Shown in pieces: positions 9,060 through 17,823 of a DNA stretch of 53,693 nt. The position numbers and the translations under genes are program-made. Within the stretch, counting starts at the first letter, position 1; each line of letters starts with the position of its first letter. This stretch comes from JBJXDT01 sp046153505. GTDB lineage: Bacteria; Pseudomonadota; Gammaproteobacteria; Burkholderiales; Methylophilaceae. The stretch spans positions 1-53,693 of the forward strand of contig JBJXDT010000119.1 in assembly GCA_046153505.1 (NCBI GenBank). Reading direction: 5' to 3'. A model generated the notes under the pieces. It was not told the origin of the DNA and ran no database searches. It saw only the letters and a program-made list of their open reading frames with translations.

Positions 9060-9356
9060 TTATTTTTGTCCTTTTGCTGCTTTATTTGCGTCTAAATGTT
9101 GAATATCTAGGCCGTAGATAAACTGTTTATCATCATTCAAATGTTTGGTCATTGCCGTGACAGAGGCAGTGTTAAATACAAGTAATGCAAAACTGCTGAG
9201 ATACATCACCAAACGAATGCCTGAATCTTGCACAATATCTAAAATAAAATACAAAACAAAAAGCACTGACACCCAAAGTAATACGACATCAACCCACGCC
9301 ATCATGCAATCTTGCTTAAACATTTTCTCAATACGCATCTGTATATCTTGATCCAT
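9060..9356 (-). CDS. small two-helix membrane protein, first gene of the amine permease cluster
   Basis: 98 aa. A soluble N-terminus (MDQDIQMRIEKMFKQD) precedes two hydrophobic helices (about residues 20-42 and 48-68) and a Lys-rich tail ending KAAKGQK. AAGGGG lies 8 nt upstream of ATG 9356. It is the first gene after the NMG terminator hairpin and probably the head of the permease transcript. No known family recognised. Confidence 0.75.
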   Translation of the reverse strand: MDQDIQMRIEKMFKQDCMMAWVDVVLLWVSVLFVLYFILDIVQDSGIRLVMYLSSFALLVFNTASVTAMTKHLNDDKQFIYGLDIQHLDANKAAKGQK

Positions 9357-9663
9357 TTCAATCCCCTTTAATAATAATGTTGATTGTGTGATTAAGTTGC
9401 CTTGATACCCAATTTTTTAGTACACGCCCTCCTTTAACTTATTGTTTCGATGAAAAAAAAGCTGTTACCTATGAATAAGTAACAGCTTTCTAAATAAAAA
9501 TTGAATTACAATTTTAAAAGTTAACTTGCCTCCAAATACACCGTATTTTTGATGAAAATTATACGACTCACCTGTAAAATGAATACATTCACACATTACG
9601 CCACTCCCAAAATTGTATATAAACCCAATCTAACGTCGGGTTTTATCTGCTACTAATCAAAAA
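9357..9663. other. intergenic region between NMG operon and permease cluster
   Basis: 307 nt with no gene. It holds a minus-strand terminator (9453-9489, listed separately) and a weaker hairpin just after the mgsC stop, AAACCC (9621-9626) with GGGTTT (9638-9643). The 96 nt between the terminator and ATG 9356 must carry any separate promoter for the permease cluster; I see no strong -35/-10 pair there. Confidence 0.5.
9453..9489 (-). terminator. intrinsic terminator of the NMG operon
   Basis: Perfect 11-bp stem AAAGCTGTTAC (9458-9468)/GTAACAGCTTT (9479-9489) with a 10-nt loop. Read on the minus strand the hairpin runs into TTTTTTTT (9460-9453). This is a textbook Rho-independent terminator about 175 nt after mgsC. 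Confidence 0.85.
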
Positions 9664-11004
9664 TCAATATTTTGTAACTCCTGGTATCCAATTTGTTCCA
9701 GCCAAAGGTACTTTTGCCATGGCAGATGCTTCTACTGTTAATGCCACTAAATCTTCAGGTTCTAGATTATGCAAATGTGATTTTCCGCATGCACGCGCAA
9801 TTACTTGCGCTTCCATTGTCATCACAGAAATATAGTTAGCCAGTCTTCTACCCGACATCACGGGATCTACCCTTTTCATTAACTCTGGATCTTGGGTTGT
9901 AATTCCAGCTGGATCTTTACCCTCATGCCAATCATCATAAGCGCCAGCTGTTGTACCTAGTTTATTGTACTCCTCTTCCAAGTGTGGGTCATTATCACCC
10001 AAAGCAACTAATGCTGCAGTGCCAATAGCTACAGCATCAGCCCCTAGCGCCAAAGCTTTTGCGACATCCGCCCCATTCCGAATACCCCCAGAAACAATCA
10101 GTTGTACTTTGCGGTGCATACCCAAGTCTTGTAAAGCCTGCACTGCTGGACGAATTGCCGCCAAAATGGGAATTCCCACATGTTCAATAAATACTTCTTG
10201 CGTCGCCGCGGTGCCACCTTGCATGCCATCTAATACCACAACATCTGCCCCAGCTTTAACTGCAAGTGCCACATCAAAATATGGGCGGGTTGCACCAATT
10301 TTCACGTAAATTGGCTTTTCCCAATCGGTAATTTCGCGCAATTCGGCAATTTTAATTTCTAAATCATCAGGACCAGTCCAGTCTGGATGGCGGCAAGAAG
10401 AACGTTGATCAACACCTTCTGGCAAACAGCGCATTTTAGCGACCCGCTTGGTAATTTTTTGACCGAGCAACATACCACCACCTCCTGGCTTTGCCCCCTG
10501 ACCAATCACAACTTCAATCGCATCAGCTTTACGCAAATCATCTGGATTCATACCATATCGTGATGGTAAATACTGATACACCAAGGTGGTAGAGTGACCA
10601 CGCTCTTCAGGTGTCATGCCGCCGTCGCCCGTGGTGGTACTTGTGCCAGCCAATGTTGCACCGCGCCCTAGAGCTTCTTTTGCAGGACCAGATAATGAGC
10701 CAAAACTCATTCCTGCGATGGTTACCGGTGTTTTGAGATGAATCGGTTTTTTCGCAAAACGGCCACCCAATACTACATCGGTCCCACATTTTTCACGGTA
10801 GCCTTCAAGAGGGTAACGACTTACTGAAGCGCCTAAAAAAAGCAAATCATCAAAATGTGGCAGCTTGCGTTTGCTACCTGCACCGCGAATATCGTATATA
10901 CCTGTCGCAGCTGCACGCCGAATTTCGGACAAGGTATATTGATCAAACGTTGCCGAAAAACGTGGCAAGGTTTGTGGCTGTTTTGGTGTGTTGTTATCAC
11001 TCAT
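9664..11004 (-). CDS. mgsC: N-methylglutamate synthase subunit C (glutamate synthase FMN-domain-like)
   Basis: FMN-binding TIM-barrel subunit of NMG synthase, which forms N-methylglutamate from glutamate and methylamine. It is homologous to the central domain of the glutamate synthase large subunit. Visible features: PVTIAGMSFGSLSGPAKEAL near residue 95, GQGAKPGGGGMLLGQKI, YVKIGATRPYFDVALAVKAGAD and the phosphate-binding LIVSGGIRNGADVAKALALGADAV. The start is taken as ATG 11004 (MSDNNTPKQ, 446 aa), preceded by AGGAG and 1 nt after the mgsB stop; an upstream in-frame ATG at 11061 would lie inside mgsB. Last gene of the operon. Confidence 0.93.
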   Translation of the reverse strand: MSDNNTPKQPQTLPRFSATFDQYTLSEIRRAAATGIYDIRGAGSKRKLPHFDDLLFLGASVSRYPLEGYREKCGTDVVLGGRFAKKPIHLKTPVTIAGMSFGSLSGPAKEALGRGATLAGTSTTTGDGGMTPEERGHSTTLVYQYLPSRYGMNPDDLRKADAIEVVIGQGAKPGGGGMLLGQKITKRVAKMRCLPEGVDQRSSCRHPDWTGPDDLEIKIAELREITDWEKPIYVKIGATRPYFDVALAVKAGADVVVLDGMQGGTAATQEVFIEHVGIPILAAIRPAVQALQDLGMHRKVQLIVSGGIRNGADVAKALALGADAVAIGTAALVALGDNDPHLEEEYNKLGTTAGAYDDWHEGKDPAGITTQDPELMKRVDPVMSGRRLANYISVMTMEAQVIARACGKSHLHNLEPEDLVALTVEASAMAKVPLAGTNWIPGVTKY

Positions 11005-11005
11005 T

Positions 11006-11713
11006 TTAATAGGCTCCTGCATTGTCAACATGGAAATGGTAAAGCGTACGTGCCGAGCCATAACGTTTAAAACTATCCGGGGAAATGTCTGCGTGACCCG
11101 ATTTAGTTAAAAGCTCCTTCAAAATTTTACGGTCCTCTGCATCCATTGGTTTTTCTTCACAATCCGAACCTAGGCTTTTGACTTTACCTCGCACAAATAG
11201 CCGAGCTTCATAGAGCGAATCGCCAAGTGCTTCGCCTGCATCACCTAAGATTACTAAGTTGCCTGCTTGTGCCATGAAGGCAGAAAAGCTACCAACTGAG
11301 CCACCTACGACAATATCAACACCTTTCATCGCAATACCACAGCGCAAACCAGCATCGCCATCAATCACCAACAAGCCACCATGCGCTGTCGCACCAGCTG
11401 CGTTTGACGCAAACCCTTTCACATGCACCATACCTGACATCATGTTTTCTGCCACGCCAGTGCCTGCACTGCCTTCAATCACCACATTTGCATGTTGATT
11501 CATACCCGCTGCGTAATATCCTGCATGGCCTTTAATGGTGACATTGACCTCTGCGTTTAAGCCAGCAGCAATATTGTGGGCGCCATTTGGGTTAGTAATT
11601 TCAATATTTTTTCCATTAAGTTGGTTTGCATCGCTATGTAAAAACTGATTTACTTCACGTAGTGGAACTTTGTCTAAGTCGTAGCCATTCTTTTGAGCGC
11701 CTAAATTTTCCAT
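11006..11713 (-). CDS. mgsB: N-methylglutamate synthase subunit B (GXGXG-domain protein)
   Basis: 235-aa right-handed beta-helix subunit homologous to the C-terminal GXGXG domain of glutamate synthase. The repeated pattern is visible in GHAGYYAAGMNQHANVVIEG, GSAGTGVAENMMSGMVHVKG and GDAGLRCGIAMKGVDIVVGG. It probably holds the MgsA and MgsC catalytic domains in register. The start codon lies inside the end of mgsA (13-nt overlap), with the ribosome-binding site AAGGAG embedded in mgsA codons, indicating translational coupling. Confidence 0.92.
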   Translation of the reverse strand: MENLGAQKNGYDLDKVPLREVNQFLHSDANQLNGKNIEITNPNGAHNIAAGLNAEVNVTIKGHAGYYAAGMNQHANVVIEGSAGTGVAENMMSGMVHVKGFASNAAGATAHGGLLVIDGDAGLRCGIAMKGVDIVVGGSVGSFSAFMAQAGNLVILGDAGEALGDSLYEARLFVRGKVKSLGSDCEEKPMDAEDRKILKELLTKSGHADISPDSFKRYGSARTLYHFHVDNAGAY

Positions 11714-12600
11714 ACATACATCTCCTTTGGACTTGGTTCAAACACCTTAGCATTTTTAATATCTGGTAAATGCGCAAGTGAGCGAAACTCTGAGGCAATC
11801 GCCACATAATCATCATGCTCGGCAACGATGGCAGGTTTGCAAGCAAATGGATCGCGAATTAGTGCAAGCTGGTCTTTCGTACCCATCAGTAAGGTGTAAA
11901 AACCATCTAACTCTTCAAATCCATGCTCTAAGGCGGTTTTTAAATCATCACCTTCGCGCATACGCCATTGCAAAAAGCGACAAGCGGCTTCTGTGTCATT
12001 ATCTGTTTCAAATTCGATGCCTTCATACTGCAGTTTGCGACGCAAATTATTTGGGTTTGAAAGCGAACCGTTATGCACTAAACACCAATCCTCGCCTGCA
12101 GTAAAGGGATGTGCATGCGCCGGCGTAACGGCAGATTCTGTAGCCATGCGGGTATGCCCGACTAAATGACTTCCACTTAGCTCTTGAAATTGATAACGCG
12201 CAGCTACCTGTGCTGGCGTGCCCACATCCTTGTAGATATCCATCAATTGTCCCACAGAAAGCAAATGAATTTGTGGATAATGCTCTTTAAGCCAAACCTT
12301 AACTGTTTCTGGCGCCAAATGCGTAGTCAGGACAGCATGATTTGCTTTTTGCGCAAAATCGCTTACTTTGCAACCTAAATGCGTCAAAAAGTCATGCGAC
12401 AATTTCTGCCAATTAAAATCGCCATCACTGGTATATAAACTAAATTTACGCTGATCGTTTGCCACCGCTTTGCCAAATATCGCCAAACCTGCTGAGTCAG
12501 GCCCACGTTCAGTCATCCCTATCAGCATTGGTAACATCAATTCGCCAATGTTGACGCGCATCTTAGTATTTTTTACTAATAAGCCAACAATTCCACACAT
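11701..12600 (-). CDS. mgsA: N-methylglutamate synthase subunit A (class II glutamine amidotransferase-like)
   Basis: Ntn-type class II amidotransferase subunit, homologous to the N-terminal domain of glutamate synthase. The start is ATG 12600 (MCGIVGLLVKN), which puts the nucleophilic cysteine at position 2 after Met removal; GAGGAG lies just upstream. The frame is open 87 nt further, but those residues run into the end of gmaS and do not resemble the family. Other motifs are GHTRMATESAVTPAHAHPF and WCLVHNGSLSNPNNLRR. 299 aa. In NMG synthase this subunit is thought to act on gamma-glutamylmethylamide. Confidence 0.93.
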   Translation of the reverse strand: MCGIVGLLVKNTKMRVNIGELMLPMLIGMTERGPDSAGLAIFGKAVANDQRKFSLYTSDGDFNWQKLSHDFLTHLGCKVSDFAQKANHAVLTTHLAPETVKVWLKEHYPQIHLLSVGQLMDIYKDVGTPAQVAARYQFQELSGSHLVGHTRMATESAVTPAHAHPFTAGEDWCLVHNGSLSNPNNLRRKLQYEGIEFETDNDTEAACRFLQWRMREGDDLKTALEHGFEELDGFYTLLMGTKDQLALIRDPFACKPAIVAEHDDYVAIASEFRSLAHLPDIKNAKVFEPSPKEMYVWKI

Positions 12601-12628
12601 ATTAATCTCCTCACAAATTCTACTTTTA

Positions 12629-13975
12629 CTAAAAAAATTCCATATAACGATTGATTTCCCAATCGGACACATGGCGTGAATACTCAATCCACTCCATGGT
12701 TTTTAAATCGATAAACTCTTGTGCAAGCTTGTCGCCGAGCGCATCACGTATTACTTTATCTTGTGAGAACGCATGCACAGCCTCTTTCAAATTTTGTGGC
12801 AAAATGCCAATTCCAGCGGCTTTTAATTGCTCTGGTGAATAGTCATACAAATTATCTCGATTGCCAGTGCCTGGGTCTAATTCGCGTGCAACACCATCTA
12901 AGCCTGCGGCTATTACCGCCGCAGTCGCCAAATAAGGATTGCATCCACCATCAGGCAAACGAAGCTCTAGACGACCATAGGGAATACGCACCATCGTGCT
13001 ACGGTTATTGTCACCATAAGAAATATAGGCAGGCGCCCATGTGGCGCCAGAAAGCGAACGCCCTACAACCAAGCGTTTATATGAATTGACAGTGGGTGCC
13101 GCAAGCGCAGCTAATGCTGGGGCGTGAGCAAGCAATCCCCCTAAAAAGTGGTACGCTAATTTTGATAAGCCATGTCCTGTTTTATCACTGTCATCCTGAA
13201 ACAGCGTCTTCTTGCCATCGCCAATTGACATATGCATGTGCATGCCATTGCCAGGACGATTACTAAATGGCTTGGGCATTAGTGAGCAGACCATTCCCAT
13301 TGAGTTAGCGATTTCACTAGCCGCCATTTTAAACATGATGAAGTCATCAGCACTTTTCAAGCAATCAGCATAAGTGTAGTTAATTTCAAATTGCCCATTA
13401 GAGTCCTCATGGTCAATTTGATACACATCTAAATCTGCAGCAAGTAGTGATTCGGTCAGTTTTTCTAAAAATGCCGATTGTCGTGTAATACCTTTGTAGT
13501 CATAACATGGCTTCTGCAAGGTGTCGGTGCTATCCACTGGATGCACATGCCCAAACTCATCTTTTTTGAGTAATGAGAATTCAGGTTCTAAGCCTGTATA
13601 AAGTGTCCAACCCTTTTCAGCTAAGCGAGCAATTTGTTTTTTAAGCACAACGCGTGAATCATATTCATAGGGTTTTCCATTGACATGACCATCACAGATG
13701 ATTCGCGCATAACCAGGCTGCCATGGGATAAGCGCTAGTGTCGACAACTCACCAACGGCCATATAATCTGGGCCATTAGGCGCGATTCCCATTCCCCAAA
13801 TTGCACCCCCAGCAAACCCTGCACCTGCAGTGAGTATGTCCTCCAAATGTGCAGAGGGCACGGATTTCACTTTGGCTGAACCGTGAATATCTACAAATTG
13901 CGCCAAAATGTATTTAACATTATTGTCCTTTAAAAACTTCTTACCTTCGGCTAATGATTTAATTTGCGACTTCAT
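12629..13975 (-). CDS. gmaS: gamma-glutamylmethylamide synthetase
   Basis: Glutamine-synthetase-family ligase that joins methylamine to glutamate using ATP, the entry step of the NMG pathway. 448 aa. Family elements: YTGLEPEFSLL near residue 125, DHEDSNGQFEINY near 190 (metal-binding Glu), NGMHMHMSIGDG near 244, NSYKRLVVGRSLSGATWAPAYI and NNRSTMVRIPYGRLELRLPDGGCNPYL. The last segments distinguish GmaS-like proteins from ordinary GlnA (shorter, no adenylylation loop NLYDLPPE). It sits 2 nt after mgdD and 28 nt before mgsA, inside the NMG operon, which makes the specific assignment strong. Confidence 0.93.
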   Translation of the reverse strand: MKSQIKSLAEGKKFLKDNNVKYILAQFVDIHGSAKVKSVPSAHLEDILTAGAGFAGGAIWGMGIAPNGPDYMAVGELSTLALIPWQPGYARIICDGHVNGKPYEYDSRVVLKKQIARLAEKGWTLYTGLEPEFSLLKKDEFGHVHPVDSTDTLQKPCYDYKGITRQSAFLEKLTESLLAADLDVYQIDHEDSNGQFEINYTYADCLKSADDFIMFKMAASEIANSMGMVCSLMPKPFSNRPGNGMHMHMSIGDGKKTLFQDDSDKTGHGLSKLAYHFLGGLLAHAPALAALAAPTVNSYKRLVVGRSLSGATWAPAYISYGDNNRSTMVRIPYGRLELRLPDGGCNPYLATAAVIAAGLDGVARELDPGTGNRDNLYDYSPEQLKAAGIGILPQNLKEAVHAFSQDKVIRDALGDKLAQEFIDLKTMEWIEYSRHVSDWEINRYMEFF

Positions 13976-13977
13976 TT

Positions 13978-14655
13978 CTACCCCCTTAACAATGACTGAT
14001 AATGATTTGAAAGGCCGACAGCGCCACCACCTAACTCAACCGCAATTTCTAATAACATTTCCCACAAATAGGCACCATAGGTGCCATCACACCAAATTCT
14101 ATATACCTGTTCATTATTCAATTGCTGACGCAATATCGTTGCTGATATGCCCGCCAGTTGCGTCATTACCAAGTTATTTGCACCTAAAGCACTATCACGC
14201 AAATCCAACATGCAAAGTTCTGAAAGCATATTTTGCACTTGATTTCCACTTAACAAAAACGCTGCATCTGTGCGCAAAACTTTATAAGCACCGAGCGTAG
14301 TTGCTTGATTAAATGCTAGTAATTTTTCTGTCACATTGGTTTTGTGTTGATCTTCCAACAAAAACTCACTACCACCAAGACGCAATACCAAACATCCATT
14401 TTGCTCAAGCCAAGTATTTTTTTCTGCAGGAATTTGTAGACCTTGACTGCTTAACCAATCAGAAGCCTGCGGGCCTTTAATTCCAAAACGTGTAAAGCAA
14501 CTGACATCGGTCACACCCAAAGTTTTTTTTCTTACCAGTTCAACATCCCCACCCTCAAACTCCAGAGCGACTTGCATATCCTTAAACACATCGATTTTGG
14601 CTTTAATCAGAGGTGTTGCGTATGTCACTGGCGAGATTTTTTTTATATCGGTCAT
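13978..14655 (-). CDS. mgdD: N-methylglutamate dehydrogenase subunit D (sarcosine oxidase gamma-like)
   Basis: 225 aa, homologous to the gamma subunit of heterotetrameric sarcosine oxidase. It shows the aminomethyltransferase-like fold signatures DVSCFTRFGIKGPQASDWLS near residue 50 and DLRDSALGANNLVMTQLAGISATI near 150. It is a structural subunit of the enzyme that oxidises N-methylglutamate and passes the methyl carbon to a folate. ATG 14655 is 3 nt after the mgdC stop. Confidence 0.9.
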   Translation of the reverse strand: MTDIKKISPVTYATPLIKAKIDVFKDMQVALEFEGGDVELVRKKTLGVTDVSCFTRFGIKGPQASDWLSSQGLQIPAEKNTWLEQNGCLVLRLGGSEFLLEDQHKTNVTEKLLAFNQATTLGAYKVLRTDAAFLLSGNQVQNMLSELCMLDLRDSALGANNLVMTQLAGISATILRQQLNNEQVYRIWCDGTYGAYLWEMLLEIAVELGGGAVGLSNHYQSLLRG

Positions 14656-14658
14656 TAT

Positions 14659-17547
14659 TTATATCGCCTTAAAAAAGGGTGTGGTAGTAACTGTTGCCAG
14701 AACTAAGGAGCCATTGTCTGTGCGTATTTCAAAATTATTACCTAGTCTTGCTTGCGATGGGTGCACATACGCTAGGCCTACTATTCGCTTACTTGCTGGG
14801 CTATATGCAATACTAGTGACACGGCCTTTAATTTCACCGGCCTCAATCACCAAATTACAATCGAGGGGCATTTCACCAGCAAAATTTTCTTCTAAAACAA
14901 ATGGTACAAGTTTCTTATTTGGTGTTTTCTTGGCAATAATTTCCAAGCTACGTTTTCCAATAAAAAATGGTTTTTCTAAGTGTAGTCTTGCATCTTCGCC
15001 AATTTCATAAGGATTCGTTAAGCCATCCGTATCCACACCAGGCATAAAATGACCAAGCTCCAACCTTAGTAAGCGTTGTGCATCTGTGCCAAATGGCTGA
15101 ATATTATCACTCACTCCAGCCACCATTAACGCGTTCCAAACACTTAAACCAAATGGACTTGGACAATGAATTTCATAAGCAAGCTTTGCAACGAAGCTGA
15201 CTCGAACTATGCGTACATGAATCCCTAGGATTTCAGTTTCCACCCCTCTTCCTATTGGGAAAGCGGCGTCGGACAAATCAATATTAACTATATTACTCAG
15301 CACATCGCGCGATTTTGGTCCAGCCAAGTTAATCAAGCTATACGCGCCTGTTACGTTGATCAGCCCGACGTTAAGTTGCCATATTTGCAGCCATCGTTGC
15401 ATTTCACGATAGACTATCGCAGCATTTGAGGTACTGATACAAAGATAAAAGAGTTCATCCGCTAATCGCAAGGCAACCCCATCATCAATCACCACGCCAA
15501 GCTCATCTAGCAAGAGTAAATAGCGACTTGAACCAATTTTTTGATTCACAAAATTACCCGTGTAGAAACGCTCTAGAAACATTGCTGCATCTGGTCCACA
15601 AATCTCTACTTTACCTATACTGCTACTATCAATCATGCCAACAGATTGGCGCACTGCAACCGCTTCTTGTCGAACAATTTCAAGTTTACTTAGACCTTGT
15701 TTTTGATAATAAGCTGGGCGTGACCATGCGCCAACTTCCGTAAACACAGCGCCTGCAGTCTTGTGCCATGCGTGAATAGCTGAAATTCTATGCGGATGAA
15801 AACTGCGACCTGCCAACTGATTAAACGGCGTTGGATGAAAAAACGGTCTTGCCGTAGTGGTGCCTATTTTCTCAACTGGTAAATTACGAATTTTTGCTAA
15901 AATACGAATGGCATTCATATTAGAATGCTTACCTTGGCTTGGCCCCATGCCTACGGTGGTAAAACGCTTCATCAGTTCGATATTGTCGAAGCCTTCTTTT
16001 GCTGCATTGATAAAATCTTTGACGGCAATATCTTCATCAAAATCGACGAAATTTTTGCCTTTGGGATGAGGCACCATCGGATAAAAATGACTTGGGGAAC
16101 AGCCCTGATATTTTTCCACTATTATCTGTGTAGACTTCTTACCAAGAAGCTTCAATACTTCATTTGTCGCTCGCAATCCATCTTGTTTTCTTTGTATAAA
16201 TCCATAAACTCCATTGACCTTACCAGCTGCAAACACCCCATTTGGTAGCTGTTTAGGAACAAACTGTTCAATATCATTATCATACCTTACTGCCATACCT
16301 GACTGATATAGTAAAGCTGCAGCTGGTGCCCAACCTGCACTCATTGCAATACCATCGCAATCTATCTTAATTTTTTGATTGGAGTCTACTTCCCCTGTTT
16401 TTTCATCAAAACGACAAATAATTGCGCCACTCACGCCAAGTTTATTTTTGCTTGGCAATGCCTCATACACACAACTACCAGTATATATTTTGACTCCCTC
16501 CCGTGTTAATTCTGGGGCCAACTCATCTCTTTCGCCTTGCATACGCATATCGATTAAGGCTAGCACTTTGCAACCTGAGTTAAGCAAATCTAAAGCGACA
16601 CGATATCCATGCGCATTTGCTGTGACTACCACTCCGGTATTGAATGGCTTAACGCTGTAACGATATATCAGACGTTGCGCCGCAGAGCCTAGCATAACGC
16701 CTGGCAAATCATTATTATGAAAAACTGGCGGTTGTTCAAATGCACCAGACGCAACAATAATAGATTGTGCCCGCACTTTTGTAATGCCTGATAGGGTGAC
16801 AATTGGCACCATGTGGTCAGCGTAATAGCCAGCAGCATAAGCATTTAGTAATACTTGAATACTTGCAGTTGCCGTGATTTTTGCGGTCAATTCGATCAAT
16901 GCATTTTTACCCAAGGCACCGCCAGCGTGGTCATATGTTAAACTACCACCAAGCTGCGCATTTTCATCTACTAGCACCACTTCTAAACCTTTATTTGCAG
17001 CTTCCAAAGCTGCTGTCATGCCAGATATTCCAGCACCAATCACAAGTAGATCGCAATGCATATTCAGTTTACGTTGTGTTATGCGAGGGTAATTAAAGTT
17101 TACCTTGCCCAAGCCCGCCGATTTACGAATTACATTTTCCCAGAAAGGAAATAATGCGGCTGGTTTATGAAACGCCTTGTAGTAAAAACCCACTGGTAGC
17201 AGTGGCGACATATTGTCGATAAATCTCTTTTTATCCGCAATCACGCCACCATCTGTATTCACCACATGCAAATTCATATCTGGCTTTAATGCAACTACAT
17301 CCGCACGCATGTTGGTGTCAGTGCCATCTGTCACCATAATATTCACATCATGATTTGCTAAGCTCAAAACTCCACGCGCGCGATGGTATTTAAAGCTACG
17401 GCCCAACACCTTCACACCAGCTGCCCATAGTGCACTGGTAATCGTGTCGCCTTCAAAGCCTGTGTAATCTTGGCCTTCAAAACTAAATTTTAGAGGCCTG
17501 TCGCGGTTAATCCACTCGCCTGCCTGTTTTGGTATACGCATCGTCAT
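14659..17547 (-). CDS. mgdC: N-methylglutamate dehydrogenase subunit C (sarcosine oxidase alpha-like)
   Basis: 962-aa large subunit. An N-terminal ferredoxin-fold segment (FEGQDYTGFEGDTITSALWAAG; no FeS cysteines) is followed by a dinucleotide-binding domain (DLLVIGAGISGMTAALEAA near residue 166) and a C-terminal aminomethyltransferase/T-protein-like half (near residues 590-960, with DSSSIGKVEICGPDAAMFLE and VDTDGLTNPYEIG). By homology it holds NAD(+) or a nucleotide and the tetrahydrofolate site where formaldehyde is trapped as methylene-H4F. Its ATG overlaps the mgdB stop by 4 nt. Confidence 0.93.
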   Translation of the reverse strand: MTMRIPKQAGEWINRDRPLKFSFEGQDYTGFEGDTITSALWAAGVKVLGRSFKYHRARGVLSLANHDVNIMVTDGTDTNMRADVVALKPDMNLHVVNTDGGVIADKKRFIDNMSPLLPVGFYYKAFHKPAALFPFWENVIRKSAGLGKVNFNYPRITQRKLNMHCDLLVIGAGISGMTAALEAANKGLEVVLVDENAQLGGSLTYDHAGGALGKNALIELTAKITATASIQVLLNAYAAGYYADHMVPIVTLSGITKVRAQSIIVASGAFEQPPVFHNNDLPGVMLGSAAQRLIYRYSVKPFNTGVVVTANAHGYRVALDLLNSGCKVLALIDMRMQGERDELAPELTREGVKIYTGSCVYEALPSKNKLGVSGAIICRFDEKTGEVDSNQKIKIDCDGIAMSAGWAPAAALLYQSGMAVRYDNDIEQFVPKQLPNGVFAAGKVNGVYGFIQRKQDGLRATNEVLKLLGKKSTQIIVEKYQGCSPSHFYPMVPHPKGKNFVDFDEDIAVKDFINAAKEGFDNIELMKRFTTVGMGPSQGKHSNMNAIRILAKIRNLPVEKIGTTTARPFFHPTPFNQLAGRSFHPHRISAIHAWHKTAGAVFTEVGAWSRPAYYQKQGLSKLEIVRQEAVAVRQSVGMIDSSSIGKVEICGPDAAMFLERFYTGNFVNQKIGSSRYLLLLDELGVVIDDGVALRLADELFYLCISTSNAAIVYREMQRWLQIWQLNVGLINVTGAYSLINLAGPKSRDVLSNIVNIDLSDAAFPIGRGVETEILGIHVRIVRVSFVAKLAYEIHCPSPFGLSVWNALMVAGVSDNIQPFGTDAQRLLRLELGHFMPGVDTDGLTNPYEIGEDARLHLEKPFFIGKRSLEIIAKKTPNKKLVPFVLEENFAGEMPLDCNLVIEAGEIKGRVTSIAYSPASKRIVGLAYVHPSQARLGNNFEIRTDNGSLVLATVTTTPFFKAI

Positions 17548-17822
17548 TCAGGAACCATCTCATTTTTTGGCATATTGCTAAACAAATAAGTCGTTAATAC
17601 AACATCACTCAAGGTATTACGTTCGGCAATAAACCAAGTACCACTTGGTGAGTGATACCACCACTCTTTCTTAATACCAGGCGCATTGTCACGATAATGC
17701 ACATAGGCTGCCCAAGTTTTATCATCGCTTGCGTCTGGATTAGGCATCTCGCGGTATTCCCCCCCATATATAAACTCGTGAATTGGACGCACACCATTCA
17801 TTGGACAATTTAATAGTTTCAT
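17544..17822 (-). CDS. mgdB: N-methylglutamate dehydrogenase subunit B (sarcosine oxidase delta-like)
   Basis: 92 aa, homologous to the small delta subunit of heterotetrameric sarcosine oxidase. Conserved elements: EFIYGGEYR near residue 16, HYRDNAPGIKKEWWYH near 42 and WFIAERNT near 63. Sarcosine oxidase delta uses a Cys-x2-Cys plus a later His and Cys for zinc; here the first pair reads CPMN (Cys6, Asn9) and the second Cys is absent (YHSPSGTW), so that zinc site looks lost. It lies 1 nt after mgdA and overlaps mgdC by 4 nt. Confidence 0.9.
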   Translation of the reverse strand: MKLLNCPMNGVRPIHEFIYGGEYREMPNPDASDDKTWAAYVHYRDNAPGIKKEWWYHSPSGTWFIAERNTLSDVVLTTYLFSNMPKNEMVPE

Positions 17823-17823
17823 A

